Below are positions 1 through 12,057 of a stretch of DNA of 64,000 nucleotides, in pieces (within the stretch, counting starts at the first letter, position 1; every line of letters begins with the position of its first letter). The DNA is taken from the NCBI RefSeq assembly GCF_010015445.1, contig NC_053133.1:28099638-28163637 (forward strand), read 5' to 3'. Both the position numbers and the translations under genes were made by a program. Source of the stretch: Perca fluviatilis (taxonomy: Eukaryota; Chordata; Actinopteri; Perciformes; Percidae). The notes beneath the pieces were generated by a model. The model was given only the letters and a program-made list of their open reading frames with translations, made no database searches and was not told the DNA's origin.

Positions 1-2316
1 CAATTAGAGATAAAATTCATCACTTTTTGCCCTCAACTTCTAATGGTTCACCTTTTCAACGCGCGGGACTGCTAGAAAGAACGACTAGACCTGACATATA
101 CTTAGACTGCTGCTTTTATCCTATAGACCTTCAACAACTAATGGTAAAGGTATCTTCAGCTAAGCCATCTACCTGTCTCTTAGACCCCATCCCAACGGAC
201 TACTCAAACAAGCATTACCCGTGGTTAACACCTCTCTACTAGATATGATCAATATGTCCTTATTAACAGGTCATGTACCGCAGTCATTTAAAATAGCTTT
301 GATAAAACCTCTTCTGAAAAACCCACCCTAGATCCTGAGGTCTTAGCAAACTATAGACCTATATCTAACCTTCCCTTTCTCTCCAAGATCCTTGAGAAGG
401 TAGTTGCTAATCAGTTATGTGATTTTCTACATAGCAACAGTTTATTTGAAGACTTTCAATCAGGATTTAGAAAGAATCATAGCACAGAGACGGCACTGGT
501 GAAAATTACTAACGACGTTCTAACTGCTGCAGACAAAGGACTTGTCTCCATTCTTGTTTTATTAGATCTTAGTCCTGCATTTGACACTATTGACCATACC
601 ATCCTGTTACAGAGATTGGAACACTTAGTCGGAATTAAAGGAATCGCTCTAAGCTGGTTTAAGTCTTATTTCTCTGATCGATCTCATTTTGTTAATGTTA
701 ATGATAAATCCTGTATGTACAAAGTTAAAATGGCGTTTCTCAAGGGTCAGTGCTTGGAGCAATTTTATTCTCCTTATATATGCTTCCTCTTGGTAATATC
801 ATTAGGAAACACTAACTATCACTGCGCGCGGACGACACCCAATTATACTTATCAATCAAACCAGACGAAACCAGTCAGTTAGCTAAACTTCAAGCATGTA
901 TTAAAGATATAAAATCCTGGATGACCTATAATTTTCTGATGTTAAACTGTAACAAAACTGAAGTTATTGTGCTTGGGCCCTAAACACCTCCGAACTTCAT
1001 TATCTAAAGATATAGCTACTCTGGATGGTGTTGTCCTGGCCTCCAGCATTACTGTCAGAAATCTAGGAGTTATTTTTGATCAGGATATATCCTTTAATGC
1101 CCATCTAAAACAAACATCGAGAACAGCCTTTTTCATCTTCGTAACATTGCCAAAATTAGGAATATCCTGTCTCAAAACGATGCTGAAAAACTAGTCCATG
1201 CATTCGCTACTTCCAGGCTGGACTATTGTAATTCCCTACTGTCAGGGTTGGCTCAAATAAGTCCCTTAAGTCTCTCCAGCTGATCCAGAATGCTGCAGCA
1301 TGTGTTCTGGACGAGAACTAAGAGAAGAGATCATATTTCTCCTGTTTTAGCTACTCTGCATTGGCTTCCTGTAAATTTCAGGATTGACGTTAAAGTCCTT
1401 CTCCTGACCTACAAAGCCCTAAATGGTCAAGCACCATCCTATCTAGAACAGCTCTTAGTACCTTATTGCCCCACTAGAGCACTGGCGCCCCAGAATGCAG
1501 AGTTACTTGTGGTTCCTAGAGTCTCTAAAAGTAGACTGGGAGCCAGAGCCGTCAGCTATCAGGCTCCTTTCCTGTGGAACCAGCTCCCAGTCTGGGTTAG
1601 GGGGCAGACACCGTCACCTCATTTAAGAGTAAACTGAAAACTCTCCTCTTTGATAAAGCTTATAGTTAAGGAGTGAGGAGTTGCAGCGTCCGCCTAACCC
1701 GGCCCACCTGCTTCTCTTCAGTATTCATCAGATTTATTGATCATATAATCAATAATATAGTGAGAGTAGAGGGAGGCAGGCCAGTACAGCCTCTCATCAA
1801 TGTTTTCATTTGTTTCCTTTTGTATGCATCCTGTCCCAGAACTGCTTGTTACTAACCTAGCTCTGGGGAGTTTACTCCCCCGGAGTCCTTATGTTTCTTC
1901 TTATGTTTCTTCCCTGCAACGCCTGGCGTCGCTGCTGGTCCGCCGCGCATCCACCCATGCAGCGCCACATTTCATCCCACAACGTCCTGCTGTAACATGA
2001 ACTACAACGACTACCTTCAAAGTCACTGTTCCACTATCTTTAATGTGACTATTATCGCCACTGTTCATCACACCTCAACCGCCCGCCGTCAGACACCTAC
2101 CAAGTGACTGGGTCTGCCGAGGTTTCTTCCTAAAAGGGAGTTTTTCCTCGCCACTGTCGCAATAGCTACTGCTAATGCTTGCTCTTGAGGGAATTACTGT
2201 AATTGTTGGGGCTTTGTAAATTATAGTGTGTGGTCTAGACCCACTCTATCTGTAAAGTGTCTCGAGATAACTCTGTTATGATTTGATACTATAAATAAAA
2301 TTGAATTGAATTGAAT
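1..2316 (+). mobile_element. L2-type LINE, 5'-truncated by window edge, ORF2 broken
   Basis: This is the 3' part of a non-LTR retrotransposon. Reverse-transcriptase pieces follow one another in different frames. Around 455-600 there is the fingers block (QSGFRK-HSTETAL type) and motif A (VLLDLSPAFDTIDH) at about 560-600. The ADD core of motif C is readable around 828-838 but out of frame with the preceding block. The C-terminal domain lies at 1290-1637. Frame changes and stops show the copy is dead. The 3' UTR (about 1640-2316) ends in AATAAAATTGAATTGAATTGAAT, a short direct-repeat tail typical of the L2 clade rather than a poly(A) tail. The endonuclease and ORF1 would lie left of the window. 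Clade assignment rests on the tail and RT style; CR1 is the alternative. Confidence 0.85.
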
Positions 2317-2404
2317 GTTAACGTGAAAGACATTATTTGTAAAAAGCTGTAATGAAAGAGAGAGAAAGCGTGGCAGATGATCTCAGACTGACTGATGCGC
2401 ATAC

Positions 2405-2722
2405 CCCGCCCTAAAAATATATTTCCGGACCACTGAACGAGTAAGCAGCCTAAAAATATATTTACTGACCACTGCTCTGAAATGAAACCATCATAATCAT
2501 ACCATTCAAGGAGTTAGGCTACTAATTATTTTCAAATGAACAGTTGTACTCTTTGCATGAGTGTGAGTGAGCAGAAGACAGCCTAATGTTACACAGGAAA
2601 TTTATGAAGATCAATTACTACCAATAATCTACAATGCTAGAATATGATGTATCACTCTCTCCCTTTCTCCCTCTCTCTCATCTCTCTCATTAACATTAAC
2701 TTCCACCTCGCCTTTCAGGTAA
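2405..2722 (+). repeat. Duplicated intron block, shared with 49728-50066
   Basis: The block starts with two copies of a roughly 40-bp unit (AAGCAGCCTAAAAATATATTT followed by a CTGACCACTG stretch), continues through a CT-rich run, and ends at CAGGTAAAGTGTACAAC. The same order of sequence is present at 49728-50066 in the intron between LRR exons D and E of the downstream NLR gene. It is therefore read as paralogous NLR intron, which places the left part of the window inside the last introns of an upstream NLR gene. No coding potential was seen. Confidence 0.6.
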
Positions 2723-2814
2723 AGTGTACAACAGTTTGTTTGTGGAAATAATTAGCCTTCGCCTACCACGCTGTCGTTGCTCTTGGTCCTAATAAATCAA
2801 CTAAAATAATTAAA

Positions 2815-3300
2815 GTTGTATTGGTCTCTGACTAGTCTGGTATATATAGCTAGTCTATATCCTCGACCTTCCACTTCCAGGGATTTCTGCCAGAAAATTC
2901 CGTCTTATGTCCTTTATTTGACTCTGTCTCCTTCCTCTGTCTCTGTGTTGGCGTTCTAACCTCCGGCTGATTTGTGAGGACTATGGTTAACTGCTCCTCA
3001 GATCTCTGTAGGGGTAAATCCAGACAGCTAGCTAGACTATCTGTCCAATCTGAGTTTTCTGTTACACGACTAAAACTACTTTTGAACGTCTATATGTTCC
3101 ACCCAAAACCAGTTCCTTCCTGAGACTATTTAGCAGAGGGACCGTGGGTCTCGGCCCGAGCTTAGCCCCCACCAAGATGATTGTGATTGGTTTAATAAAA
3201 TGCCAATAAACCAGAGCAAATTTTTCTCCATCCAGGAATGTGTGGATTGGCCAGACCTTCCTCCAAAGCTGTGGAGGAAGGTCTGGCTATAAGAGACTAT
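2815..3300. repeat. Interspersed repeat with perfect terminal hairpin
   Basis: A non-coding block that is absent at the corresponding place of the paralogous intron at 50066-52262. It ends in a perfect inverted repeat, CCAGACCTTCCTCCA at 3251-3265 and its complement at 3272-3286, separated by a 6-base loop. The outer ends (GGTCTCTGACTAGTCTGG near 2823 and the complement of GTCTGGCTATAAGAGAC near 3281-3297) are loosely inverted. This suggests a non-autonomous DNA transposon, but the family is not identified. Confidence 0.45.
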
Positions 3301-3691
3301 GGTGACACTAAACTGCAGACATAAGGCTGATATTTATCAGGTGAAATCCCCTTCAGAGCTGATGACATTAAAACTGGTTCAATGTAAGTTTTTAGAGTCA
3401 TCTCAAATTTTAAAAGTAAGAAAATAAGATTCAAACATTTCAAAATGCCATCTGTATGTCACATTTACAGTTTACGCTTAACACTGTTAGCAGTTAAGTT
3501 ACTGAGTTCAGCCTCGAGGTTTACCAGTTTTAAGTAAACGCAACATTTATTCCCATCTGTTTGGTTTCTATGACAACCGCCGTGACCATAGAGCTGGTTT
3601 GTGTCTTTCAGCTCATAGCTTTAGCAGCAGACTGCTGGACGTCCGCTGTAGGAATCCTCTACAGTGACATACAGACACACTTTAAATCGTT

Positions 3692-4060
3692 TAACTGTCA
3701 GCATCAGAGAGCAGCGCAGATATTTAGGAGGCACCGGAATGAGGCACCGAAACCAGATTCTAGCATGTACCGTTAACGTGAAAAGAAAGTGGCGTTGCCT
3801 GGATCACGGCAAACACGCTTGTGGAAAGCGGTCGCACAACAGCTGAAATGTTGTGTTGAGCAAGAACGTAGTGTTTAAACTTTATGAAGACTTCCAAATA
3901 AAATACTGCGTCTTTTGAAATAAGACTTTCCAGTTTTGAAAGTTTAGATTTGTTTTATATATTAAAAAACACAAATATTTAACAGGTTGTTGCCAAAAGG
4001 GACAACTGATCTCAATCTGGTTGCCAAGGGCAACCTGGCAACCATTACTGTTGAGCCCTT

Positions 4061-4124
<64 letters not shown>

Positions 4125-4147
4125 GACAGACAGACAGACAGACAGAC

Positions 4148-4183
<36 letters not shown>

Positions 4184-4215
4184 CAAGCACACACAAAAAC
4201 ACCCACACACACACA

Positions 4216-4273
<58 letters not shown>

Positions 4274-5222
4274 GGCACACTCACTAAGTGAAATAAATCA
4301 TTCAAACATTATTGTAAATTGAACAAGTAGAACTTTGTAGCGTCTCTGACTTGAATTAGTTCACCAGTTTGATATCTGATGAACTTTTAAAGCCAACATT
4401 TCCTGTGATCTGCTGTCATGGTTGGTCACCTTCAACCCAACTAAGGATGTTAAATATCTCTGTAACTTAGTTAGCATGGCCTTATGAATGATGACAGGTA
4501 TGAGGTCTTTAGGACCTTTACTAAGGACAGAGGGAGTCGGATGCTGTACAGGTTGGAAAGCCTCTTGAGCTAAATCTGTCATCTTTGATATTGGGCTGTA
4601 TAAATAAAATGGACTTGACTATGAATTAATAGAGCAGATGTGTTCAGAAGACTCATCTCTACCTGAAACATTAGGATGTTAGTGAAGATATGCTACACTT
4701 CATTCACAAGACAATGAAACATGTTGATTTATAATAAACTTTAATAAGATGATCCTGTTTAACCTGTCAATATTACAGCTTACTGTGTGTAATTTTGTAA
4801 ATGTATTGCATTAATAAACACGTCTAATTCATGTCAATGCAGCAGAGTAATGTTGAGCTACAGATTTAAACCTAATATAACTGAATAACACTAAATAATT
4901 CACTCTAAAGTCTTTATTGAAGTAGCAGCATGTTGACATTAATATACTGGACTACAGTTGAAAAAGCAACTGGCTAACACTGGTGCATTTACAGAAATGT
5001 TGATTAATGTGCATTGTCCTAATCAAATAAACTTACAACCATAACCATATTAATTAGAGCTCTTTTCACTTTTTATATTTTTACAGTTTTTATCCTGATC
5101 CTGTTGTGTTCAGGTGTTTCTGTTTTCTAAACCTTCATCAGCTCTGAAAAGATTATTAAACATTGAATGCTTTCAAGCATGAACATTATCTTCTTAAGCT
5201 ACAACATCTATTCTTTATTCAG
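3692..5222 (+). repeat. Paralogous NLR intron upstream of the last LRR exon of the left gene
   Basis: This intron sequence is repeated, in the same order and orientation, in the main NLR gene. 3692-3803 matches 52262-52387, 3805-4680 matches 59185-60022, and 4680-5222 matches 61832-62257 and also 48463-48938. It ends in the acceptor TTATTCAG at 5222. It acts as an uninterrupted reference against which insertions in the other copies can be seen. No protein-coding exon was seen inside it. Confidence 0.8.
4064..4275. repeat. Compound microsatellite (CA)n(CAGA)n(CA)n
   Basis: CA runs flank an interrupted CAGA run. The same intron position in the duplicate at 59448-59519 also carries a CA tract, but shorter and without the CAGA block. 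The tract therefore predates the duplication and has changed length since. Long open frames in all directions here are repeat artefacts. Confidence 0.95.
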
Positions 5223-5412
5223 ATTGTGTTGGTGCCGTTTGTCAGAGATCAGCTGTGCTGCCTCTGGCCTCGGCTCTGAAGCCCACCCCCTCTCTTATGA
5301 GAAAGGGGGGGGGGAGAGGGGGGGGAGGAAGGAGGCAGGAAAAAAGGGGGGTGTTTTTTGAAAAGAAGGGGGAAGGTGGAAGGGGGGGCCTGTGGGGGGG
5401 GGGGGGGGTCTG
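5223..5412 (+). pseudogene. Damaged last LRR exon of upstream NLR paralogue
   Basis: After the acceptor TTATTCAG the exon opens with the family-typical LRR exon sequence (LSEISCAA). An extra C at about 5262 (GCTGCCTCTGG against GCTGCTCTGG in the other copies) shifts the frame. From about 5281 the sequence dissolves into runs of G and A up to 5412, where it abruptly resumes the intron sequence that follows exon F (63153 onward). A normal exon here would be 174-177 bp with a GTAAGT donor. The G-rich block may be a sequencing or assembly fault rather than a real mutation, so true loss of function is uncertain. Confidence 0.75.
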
Positions 5413-5623
5413 ATTTACGTCCAGTGCATGCTGGTTTCAGCAGTATCAGACTAAACCCAGTTAGTATCAAAGCAAAGATCCAGTATTTTCTGTAAACCAA
5501 CCTTGCCAGTGAAGCTGTGAGAGGAGAGAGAGAACAGTCAGCCAATCAGAGACTGTTCTCTCTGAACCCAACAGCAGTAAATCATCATTAAAGTGAGCAG
5601 TGAACGTCTCTCTGTTTCTGCAG

Positions 5624-5747
5624 TAATCATGCGTTCAGGACTCTCAGCAGTTTATTTCCACTGTGTAACTTCAGTGAAATCTGCAGAGTCAACAGACTTG
5701 ATGGCCAAAGTCTCTGCAGGTCTGTGAGCTTCACTCCAACACGTTAA
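5624..5747 (+). CDS. Terminal exon of upstream NLR paralogue (frame differs from copy 2)
   Basis: The acceptor CTCTGTTTCTGCAG is followed by sequence nearly identical to the terminal exon at 63361. Joined to a GA|GTAAGT donor as in exon F, copy 2 reads 34 codons to a TGA. Here one extra A (TGTGTAACTTC at about 5671 against TGTGTACTTC) moves the frame, so the same splice would read through the old TGA (5725-5727) to a TAA at 5745-5747. The exon belongs to the gene whose last LRR exon is at 5223. Its reality as an exon is inferred only from conserved splice-like signals in two copies. Confidence 0.4.
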
Positions 5748-6851
5748 CATCAGAGCTGAAAGGAAGCAGGCTGCTCTAAACAGCCGCCTCCACTTGGTGT
5801 CTGAACAGGACTGAAGTCTCTGCTGCTCTTTATACTGGATGCTGTTAACTTGTTCAACATCAACATGATTCTAATGTTTGCAACTTACCCAATTACCCTA
5901 GTGGGGATTGTTTGTGTCTCTTACACATAGAATAACAATAACAACATAACAAGTGTAATGTTTTCTATTTAGAAATATTGATGAATAGTCAGTGATGTTG
6001 AATAGCCTGTAGGCCTACAGTAGTGTAACAGACGTCCCTACAGTTCAGCAGACAAGTGAACCGCTGATTCATTGTAAATGTAACCATCATAGTGTGAAAT
6101 CCAGTTGAACTGATGCTGTTAGGTAAGCAACGGGGCTCAGCAGAGAGGTGGAGAGAGACCACGTCTCTGCAGCTTATTCAGGGAGTCAGGTCAACGCTGC
6201 TAAAGAAGACCTCAGAACTTAGAGTTTCATGTGTAGGCTCCTCCCATATGGCTCGCATCAGGAGATAACAGGAAGTGTACCAAAACACGGAAAGAAAGGA
6301 CTTAACACAACATACGAGATGCTTTTATTTTTTACAGGAAATGATATTGTATAGTAGTAATACTGATACCCCCCCAGCAGCATGGTCACCTTGGAGAGTC
6401 CGGTACAGTCTGACTCTGCTAACAGAGATAATGCTACCATCAGCCTATACAGCCGGAGCTGCCAGATCAGTCAAATCAGAGCCAGCCACATACAGTAGTA
6501 ACTGTGGATGGGGGGGCTGCTGAAAATCAGACGTTTTGGAGCTCATGATATTCCTTTACCGGCTAAAACCTCTTTTATAGGGCCAAAACTTTCTCTATGC
6601 CGCTAAAACCCTGAATAAATACAGATAATAACTTCATAATACTAACCATTAAACTCCAGATGGACTCCAGTCGGCTCTCTGGGGAAAAGATCGATGTGGG
6701 AAAAAGTAACTTCTTCTTCTGTGTGTTAATTAGTGTATCACAAACCAATTTAAGGCTCAAACCACCACCTCCATTACTGTATTGAGGGTGTAGAATAATT
6801 AATGGTGTTAATTAATCTGAACGGAGGAGTATTCACTGTATCGAGGTCGTT
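5748..6851. other. 3' flank of upstream NLR copy and intergenic DNA
   Basis: 5748-6260 is closely repeated at 63480-64000 after the second NLR gene, including the CTAGTGGGGATTGTTTG and GTAGGCCTACAGTAGTGTAAC stretches. The duplication therefore extends at least 500 bp past the last exon. From 6260 to 6851 nothing recognisable was seen. No convincing polyadenylation signal was identified close to the terminal exon. Confidence 0.7.
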
Positions 6852-7034
6852 GTTTGAGAGAGAAAGAGAGAGAGAGAGGATGGATAAAGAGAGGGAGAGC
6901 GGATAGAGGGAGGTAGGGAGATAGTGAAGGAGAGATAGAAAGAGATACAGGGAGAGAGAGGAGAAGGGAGAGAGGAAGAGAGAGAGAAGGAGAGACACAG
7001 CGAGGGGAGGAAGAGAGAAGGAGAGAAAGGGACA
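6852..7034. repeat. GA-rich low-complexity tract
   Basis: Nearly pure purine on the plus strand, made of degenerate GAGAGAGG and GGGAGAGAGA units. Serine/leucine-rich minus-strand frames here are artefacts of the CT composition. Confidence 0.9.
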
Positions 7035-7735
7035 CTTAAGAGATACATTAGCCTAGCAGCTAGCTGCTAGCTTACTCCCGTTAACCACCATACTGTTGTG
7101 ATACGTTACTTCTTCACCACGGTATGAAAACTACATCCAGTCACAGCCCTATTTATCTCTTCTGTTGTCTTCTTCTCTCATCAGATGGTGGTCTCTGTCA
7201 GAGTGATCAGGAGGAGGATGTTGGAGGACCAGCTGAGTCCTGATGGTCCCGAGAGCTTGAAGCAGCAGCAGCACCTCTAACTGGGCCATGTTACTGGGAG
7301 GTAGAGTGGAGAGACTGACTGAGGCTCTGCACGCTTCCACATTAGCAACGGCACGTGGCCATGAAAGAAGGATGTCGGGCGAGTTGATTGGCCGACATTA
7401 TCCTCTCTGGGTCAGTGGGGGGGGCTCTGTCTCCATCAGAATCAGCTGACTCAGCATACGTCAGACTACAGAGTGGAGCCAAGTGTGGAAAGCATATGTT
7501 TGCTAACATTTCACATTTTACCATCAATGGTAAACTTGACTGTCGTCGCTGCAGGACAGTCAGCTGTTAGTCTGATAAACTTAACTGCCCCCCCGCTGAA
7601 ACAACCGTTACCTCACAGAGACCTTTACCCCCCCCACAGTAACATCTTCTCTTCTAAATTAACCGTTCACATTTAAACTAACGTTAATAGGTGAGAGGAT
7701 TACAACGCTGTCATAGCAACGGTAGAGATTAGCTT
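7035..7735. other. No recognisable gene
   Basis: Unique-looking AT/GC-balanced sequence with several short C or G runs. Only short open frames on both strands, none with a recognisable domain or splice context. Confidence 0.6.
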
Positions 7736-7750
7736 CACACACAACACACA

Positions 7751-7789
<39 letters not shown>

Positions 7790-8014
7790 ACACAGAAATA
7801 CACACACACACAAATACAAAAACAGATACACACACACACACTCTGTCTCACACACATACACACAAACACACACACTACACACACACACACACTCTCACAT
7901 ACACACACACAACACACACACACACAATATCACACACACACACACATACACACACATACATACTCAAACAAACACACACAGACACAAACACACACACACT
8001 CTCACACACTCTCA

Positions 8015-8050
<36 letters not shown>
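7736..8050. repeat. Interrupted CA microsatellite
   Basis: About 315 bp of CA repeat broken by GACACA, AAATACA and CTCACA variants. Cysteine/valine-rich minus-strand frames are artefacts. Confidence 0.95.
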
Positions 8051-8055
<5 letters not shown>

Positions 8056-8960
8056 AACCCCGTGCTAATAGGGAAGAGTTGTCTCAAGGAGGCCGACAGA
8101 AGAAGCTCTCAGTGAATGAAGAAGAACTGATATGAATGTAATCAAATTAATAAATCAGTTTGTTGTTTGGACAAATCATTGTGTATACATAGCATTAAAA
8201 CAATCTTATGAAAAAGGTTTTATATTTCCAGGCCAGTGATGTGGATTATTTAGATATCTTTTTGTCGCGTGACCACTGGGCTCCTCCAGCTGGACATGAT
8301 TGATTGAGATCTTGTGGAGCCAGAGTGACTCAGCAGATTAGGACAGCAGAACTGTAGATGTCCAGTCATTTAAACTGCCCTCAGCTTCTCTTCCTGTTAA
8401 GTGGGCCTATCTCTGGATCTCTTTGGGTTGGTCTCCACGCTGTTGAATGATGAACTGCTGTTAAAGTTGATCAGATTCTGGAACTTGAAGGTTGATGTCA
8501 GAACTCAGAAGTCTGCCAGTAAGTTTAATTCTCATTCTCATCAGTGCTGGATTATATTTCTGTATATTTGTTCTTTCTTCTGTATGTTTACCTTCTTATT
8601 TCATATGAATCATTACATCCTGTATCACTGTAATAAAAGTATGAAAATGGGGATCAACCCAACATCACTTTCTCTAAATGCCACATCCTTCAAATCAAAG
8701 AGAGCAGGTCTAAAGAAACTGTTGGCTTTGGGCCCCTTAGATGTCAGAGCTGCCATTAAATGTGGAAAGTCCAGTTCAGACCAGAGACCAGTGGAGACTT
8801 TAGTCTCCTTGTTAGTCTCCGGTCTGCAGCCTGTTAAAGCTGCTAATTTCAATGAATGATTAACCATGTACACTGTTAAAAGTATGAAAAGGAGAGAGTT
8901 AAATCATTCTTATAAAGCCACATTTGAAATGAAAGAGAGAGGGAGAGAGAGAGAGAAGAG

Positions 8961-8962
<2 letters not shown>
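8051..8962. other. No recognised gene; one unassigned 152-codon frame
   Basis: The frame 8401-8859 (+) begins at a non-ATG codon and shows no domain I recognise. Its middle is a short phenylalanine-rich hydrophobic run, and codon usage looks no different from flanking non-coding DNA. I regard it as probably non-coding. A GA-rich stretch and a poly(A) run of about 29 bases (8961-8989) close the interval. Confidence 0.5.
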
Positions 8963-8992
<30 letters not shown>

Positions 8993-9011
8993 GCTCTAAT
9001 TTGAGGCTTTT

Positions 9012-9325
9012 ATTAAAATAAATAGGAGAGTGATAGTGAGATTATTTGTAGCGTATTAAAATATGAATGAGGAGAGTGATAGTGAGATTATTTGTAGCAT
9101 ATTAAAATATGAATGAGGAGAGTGATAGTGAGATTATTTGTAGCATATTAAAATATGAATGAGGAGAGTGATAGTGAGATTATTTGTAGCATATTAAAAT
9201 ATGAATGAGGAGAGTGATAGTGAGATTATTTGTAGCATATTAAAATATGAATGAGGAGAGTGATAGTGAGATTATTTGTAGCATATTAAAATATGAATGA
9301 GGAGAGTGATAGTGAGATTATTTGC
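9012..9325. repeat. 46-bp tandem repeat, 7 copies
   Basis: Seven head-to-tail copies of a unit containing GAGAGTGATAGTGAGATTAT. The first copy carries GCGTATTA where the others have GCATATTA. It lies directly after a poly(A) run. Confidence 0.95.
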
Positions 9326-9560
9326 TACAGCTGCTTTTCTAGTAGAGATGAAACAGAGAAAACTATGTTTTATTTCTCTGATTCTAACGCTGCTCAGTAT
9401 GAATATGAACTTGTGAAATTATTGAATTATTTGCAGTATTAGAACTGTGTGTCTGACATCTGGACAACATGTTGAGCTCGTGTTTAGAATTTCTCTTCAA
9501 ATGAAAACCATGAAGTTTATAAAGTAGCGGTTAGCCTTTACGTTACGTGTTGTAGTAAAC

Positions 9561-10363
9561 CAGTGTTTCTCAACGGGTTGCCTACAAGATGATGGGGGGC
9601 GCTATGTAGTTAGTATTAAGGGCGTTGAGGTGCCCTTGGGGGGCGTTTGTTAGAAAGCTAGTTTAAACCAAAGATTCCCAATAACAATCCATGTTTCCAC
9701 TTTAAACTCCTAAAAAACCAGAGGTCTGCTCCATTAAAAGCTGCCAGTTTACAGCACTGGGACTGGACCAGACGCTGGATCACAACTCTTCTTCTTCGTT
9801 TGGAGCAGCTCCGCGCTGCCTTCAGGGAAACGGGACGTCAGAGCATCATCTTAAATGAGCTCTGTACTACGTGAAGCTGCGTTCAGATAAAAAAAAGAAG
9901 CAATCACCGCGACGTCCTGTTGTATTCTTTAACCCCCCCAAATGTAGCACAAGTAGACTTTATATTTCACAGGAACAGTTTTTCGTCAGATCATTTATAG
10001 AACCCAACGTTTCCTACTGCACCTGAAGGCAGCTTCATTTCACGGAGTAAGAGAGAAAGAAAAGGGACGTGCGAGAGATATCGACTGTTCTTTGTTGTTT
10101 GGCAAACATTTAGCTGTTCCATAAACTCCCGGCCAGTTCAGAGCTTGTGTTTGGTGTTTTTAAATCTTTCTTATGGAAGCGATAGAGGAAGTGATGTCAC
10201 TGTTTCCTGTACGGGACTCTCACACCTCCACAAAACACAGAGTGATGTGGGGTTGAGTTTCTCCAAACGGTTTTTTCTGCTATTTACTCGCAAGACAGGC
10301 GATAGCAAACATGTACTCTTCTAATCTAGACTCTTCTAAGCATCAAAAAAGGGCTCTCACTAA

Positions 10364-10454
<91 letters not shown>

Positions 10455-10576
10455 CCTTCTGCTTTTACCCCTTGATAAGTGCCAGCTTGTTTTCCGTTGG
10501 AACAATTTGATTCTAGATTTAGATTTGAATGAAAAATCGGGTTAGGGTTAGGCCCAAAAAAGGTAGAGAACCACTG
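9561..10576. mobile_element. Non-autonomous hAT-like transposon
   Basis: The left end CAGTGTTTCTCAAC and the right end AGAGAACCACTG (read inverted as CAGTGGTTCTCT) form imperfect terminal inverted repeats of the Charlie/hAT style. The interior (1,016 bp) has no transposase-like frame and carries a long GT tract. A clean 8-bp target duplication is not visible (TAGTAAAC against GTGTAGAG), so the assignment rests on the termini. Confidence 0.6.
10370..10451. repeat. (TG)n microsatellite inside the hAT-like element
   Basis: About 41 uninterrupted TG units, located near the right end of the hAT-like element. Confidence 0.97.
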
Positions 10577-12057
10577 GTGTAGAGTGGGTGTGATTTGGAG
10601 CCATGTGTCCTTCCTCAAGAACAGGAAGTTGATGTTGTGGATGGGCTACGTACGGGTCACGGGGCGGAAGTTGATTTTATTGAAGCATGCTTTTACTTTG
10701 GGATTTGCTGTGTTTTTAGTATTTGTTGTGTTTTTATTTAGTTATTGCATGTTTTGTTTTGATCTTATGCTATTGCATGCTTTTATTCTGAAATGTTTTG
10801 TGTGTGTTTTAAACATTGGTTTGTGGCGCGGAGGACACAGAGAGCACGAATGACGGAGGACGCAGAGCACAACAGACGCAACGGAGCAGAAGGAGACCCA
10901 GAGACCAGAACCCTGGTCTGGAGGAACCTGAGAGTCCACCGAGGAAAACTCAAACCCCCAACGCTAGCGGCAACAGTGGGAGAAGGTCAAACTTCTCCCT
11001 TGGGCCTAAGTCTCTTTTAAGAGCTGTGTGTTGCAGTGTGTGGTGTGTAGTGTCCAAAGCTGTGGCCCTTTTAAAGGACGCTTTGCCTGGCCTAACTTCT
11101 CCTTCCCTTCCCGAAATTTGTTAGGATGCGAGGTTGAGCAAGCAACGGAGACCTGTGGACTGTCATTTGAACCTCCTGTTCTGCTGCACTATTTGAGCTT
11201 GGTTTGAGTTGGTTGGGCTGTTGCTTTGAACTTCTTTTAAGGAGGAATTTGAATTGTTTTATTCTGTTTTAAATCAATCTGTTCTCCTTCAACTGGTCTT
11301 TTACTCACTGTTTTAAACACCACTGGTTTTACTGCTCCCCCCCGATATAAAGGACCTGTGTTCATCTTTTATCCCAATTTGAGTCTTGGTAGTTTTAAGA
11401 GGTCCTAGGCCTCCGCAAAAACCTAGGTGGCGTTGTCGGCCCCCGTCCACAATTTTAGTCCAGCACGCCCCTTGTTCCATATACACATCTCCTTGGTGGA
11501 GCCATTTGTCAACACCACGAGCCAGGACATGATAAAGGTGGAAAACCTTATCATGGATAAAGGTTTGATTCTGTTCCTTGACTGTGCTAGCCTTCCTGAG
11601 ATGTCTCAGGAGGTTAATGGGGCCCGTAAGGCTAAACTGGACTGGTCTCAGGTCCCTGATGAAGATGTGTGTTCATACTGCAGAAGATCTCATGTACTTT
11701 GGAGCAATATATCTCTGCCTAAGGATGCAAACATAAGCTCTCATTGTGAGGACCTTTGTGCCATGTATGAATGTATTGTGGGATCTTTGTATGAGGCCAG
11801 TTAGGCCATTATTTATCACTGTATCACCTTTTCTTTTCCTTTTTTAGGCAACTACAAATAGGTCCGTTGAATGAATGTGAATTTTGTGTATTTCTGCTGT
11901 AGTTTCGGTTTTCCACCTCTGATGTAGAACCAGCCACTTCCCTAAACTTTGTCCCATTCAGAGACCAGGGACCCAAACGTGGCTCTGAGTCTGTCAGGAG
12001 GTCTGACATCTACCGTATCAGCAGAGCAATCACCTCATTATTCTTGTAATAGCCTAT
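10577..12057 (+). other. Unassigned region with two short open frames
   Basis: Frames 10816-11124 (102 codons, basic, proline- and arginine-rich) and 11427-11804 (125 codons, ending with a CSYC...C...C pattern) are open on the plus strand. The second resembles a fragment of a transposon-encoded protein in its cysteine spacing, but I cannot assign it. The stretch 11340-11440, with GATATAAAGGACC and CTAGGTGGCGTTGTCGG, could be a retroelement boundary; this is speculation. 11805-12057 shows nothing recognisable. Confidence 0.3.

Noticed and set aside
3882..4322. Cysteine/valine and histidine/threonine frames
   Set aside because: CA/GT and CAGA microsatellite translated in all directions; the same applies at 7700-8087, 33434-33843 and 37601-37889.
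8401..8859. 152-codon plus-strand frame
   Set aside because: Non-ATG start, no domain, no splice signals or conserved neighbour; could not be supported as a gene.
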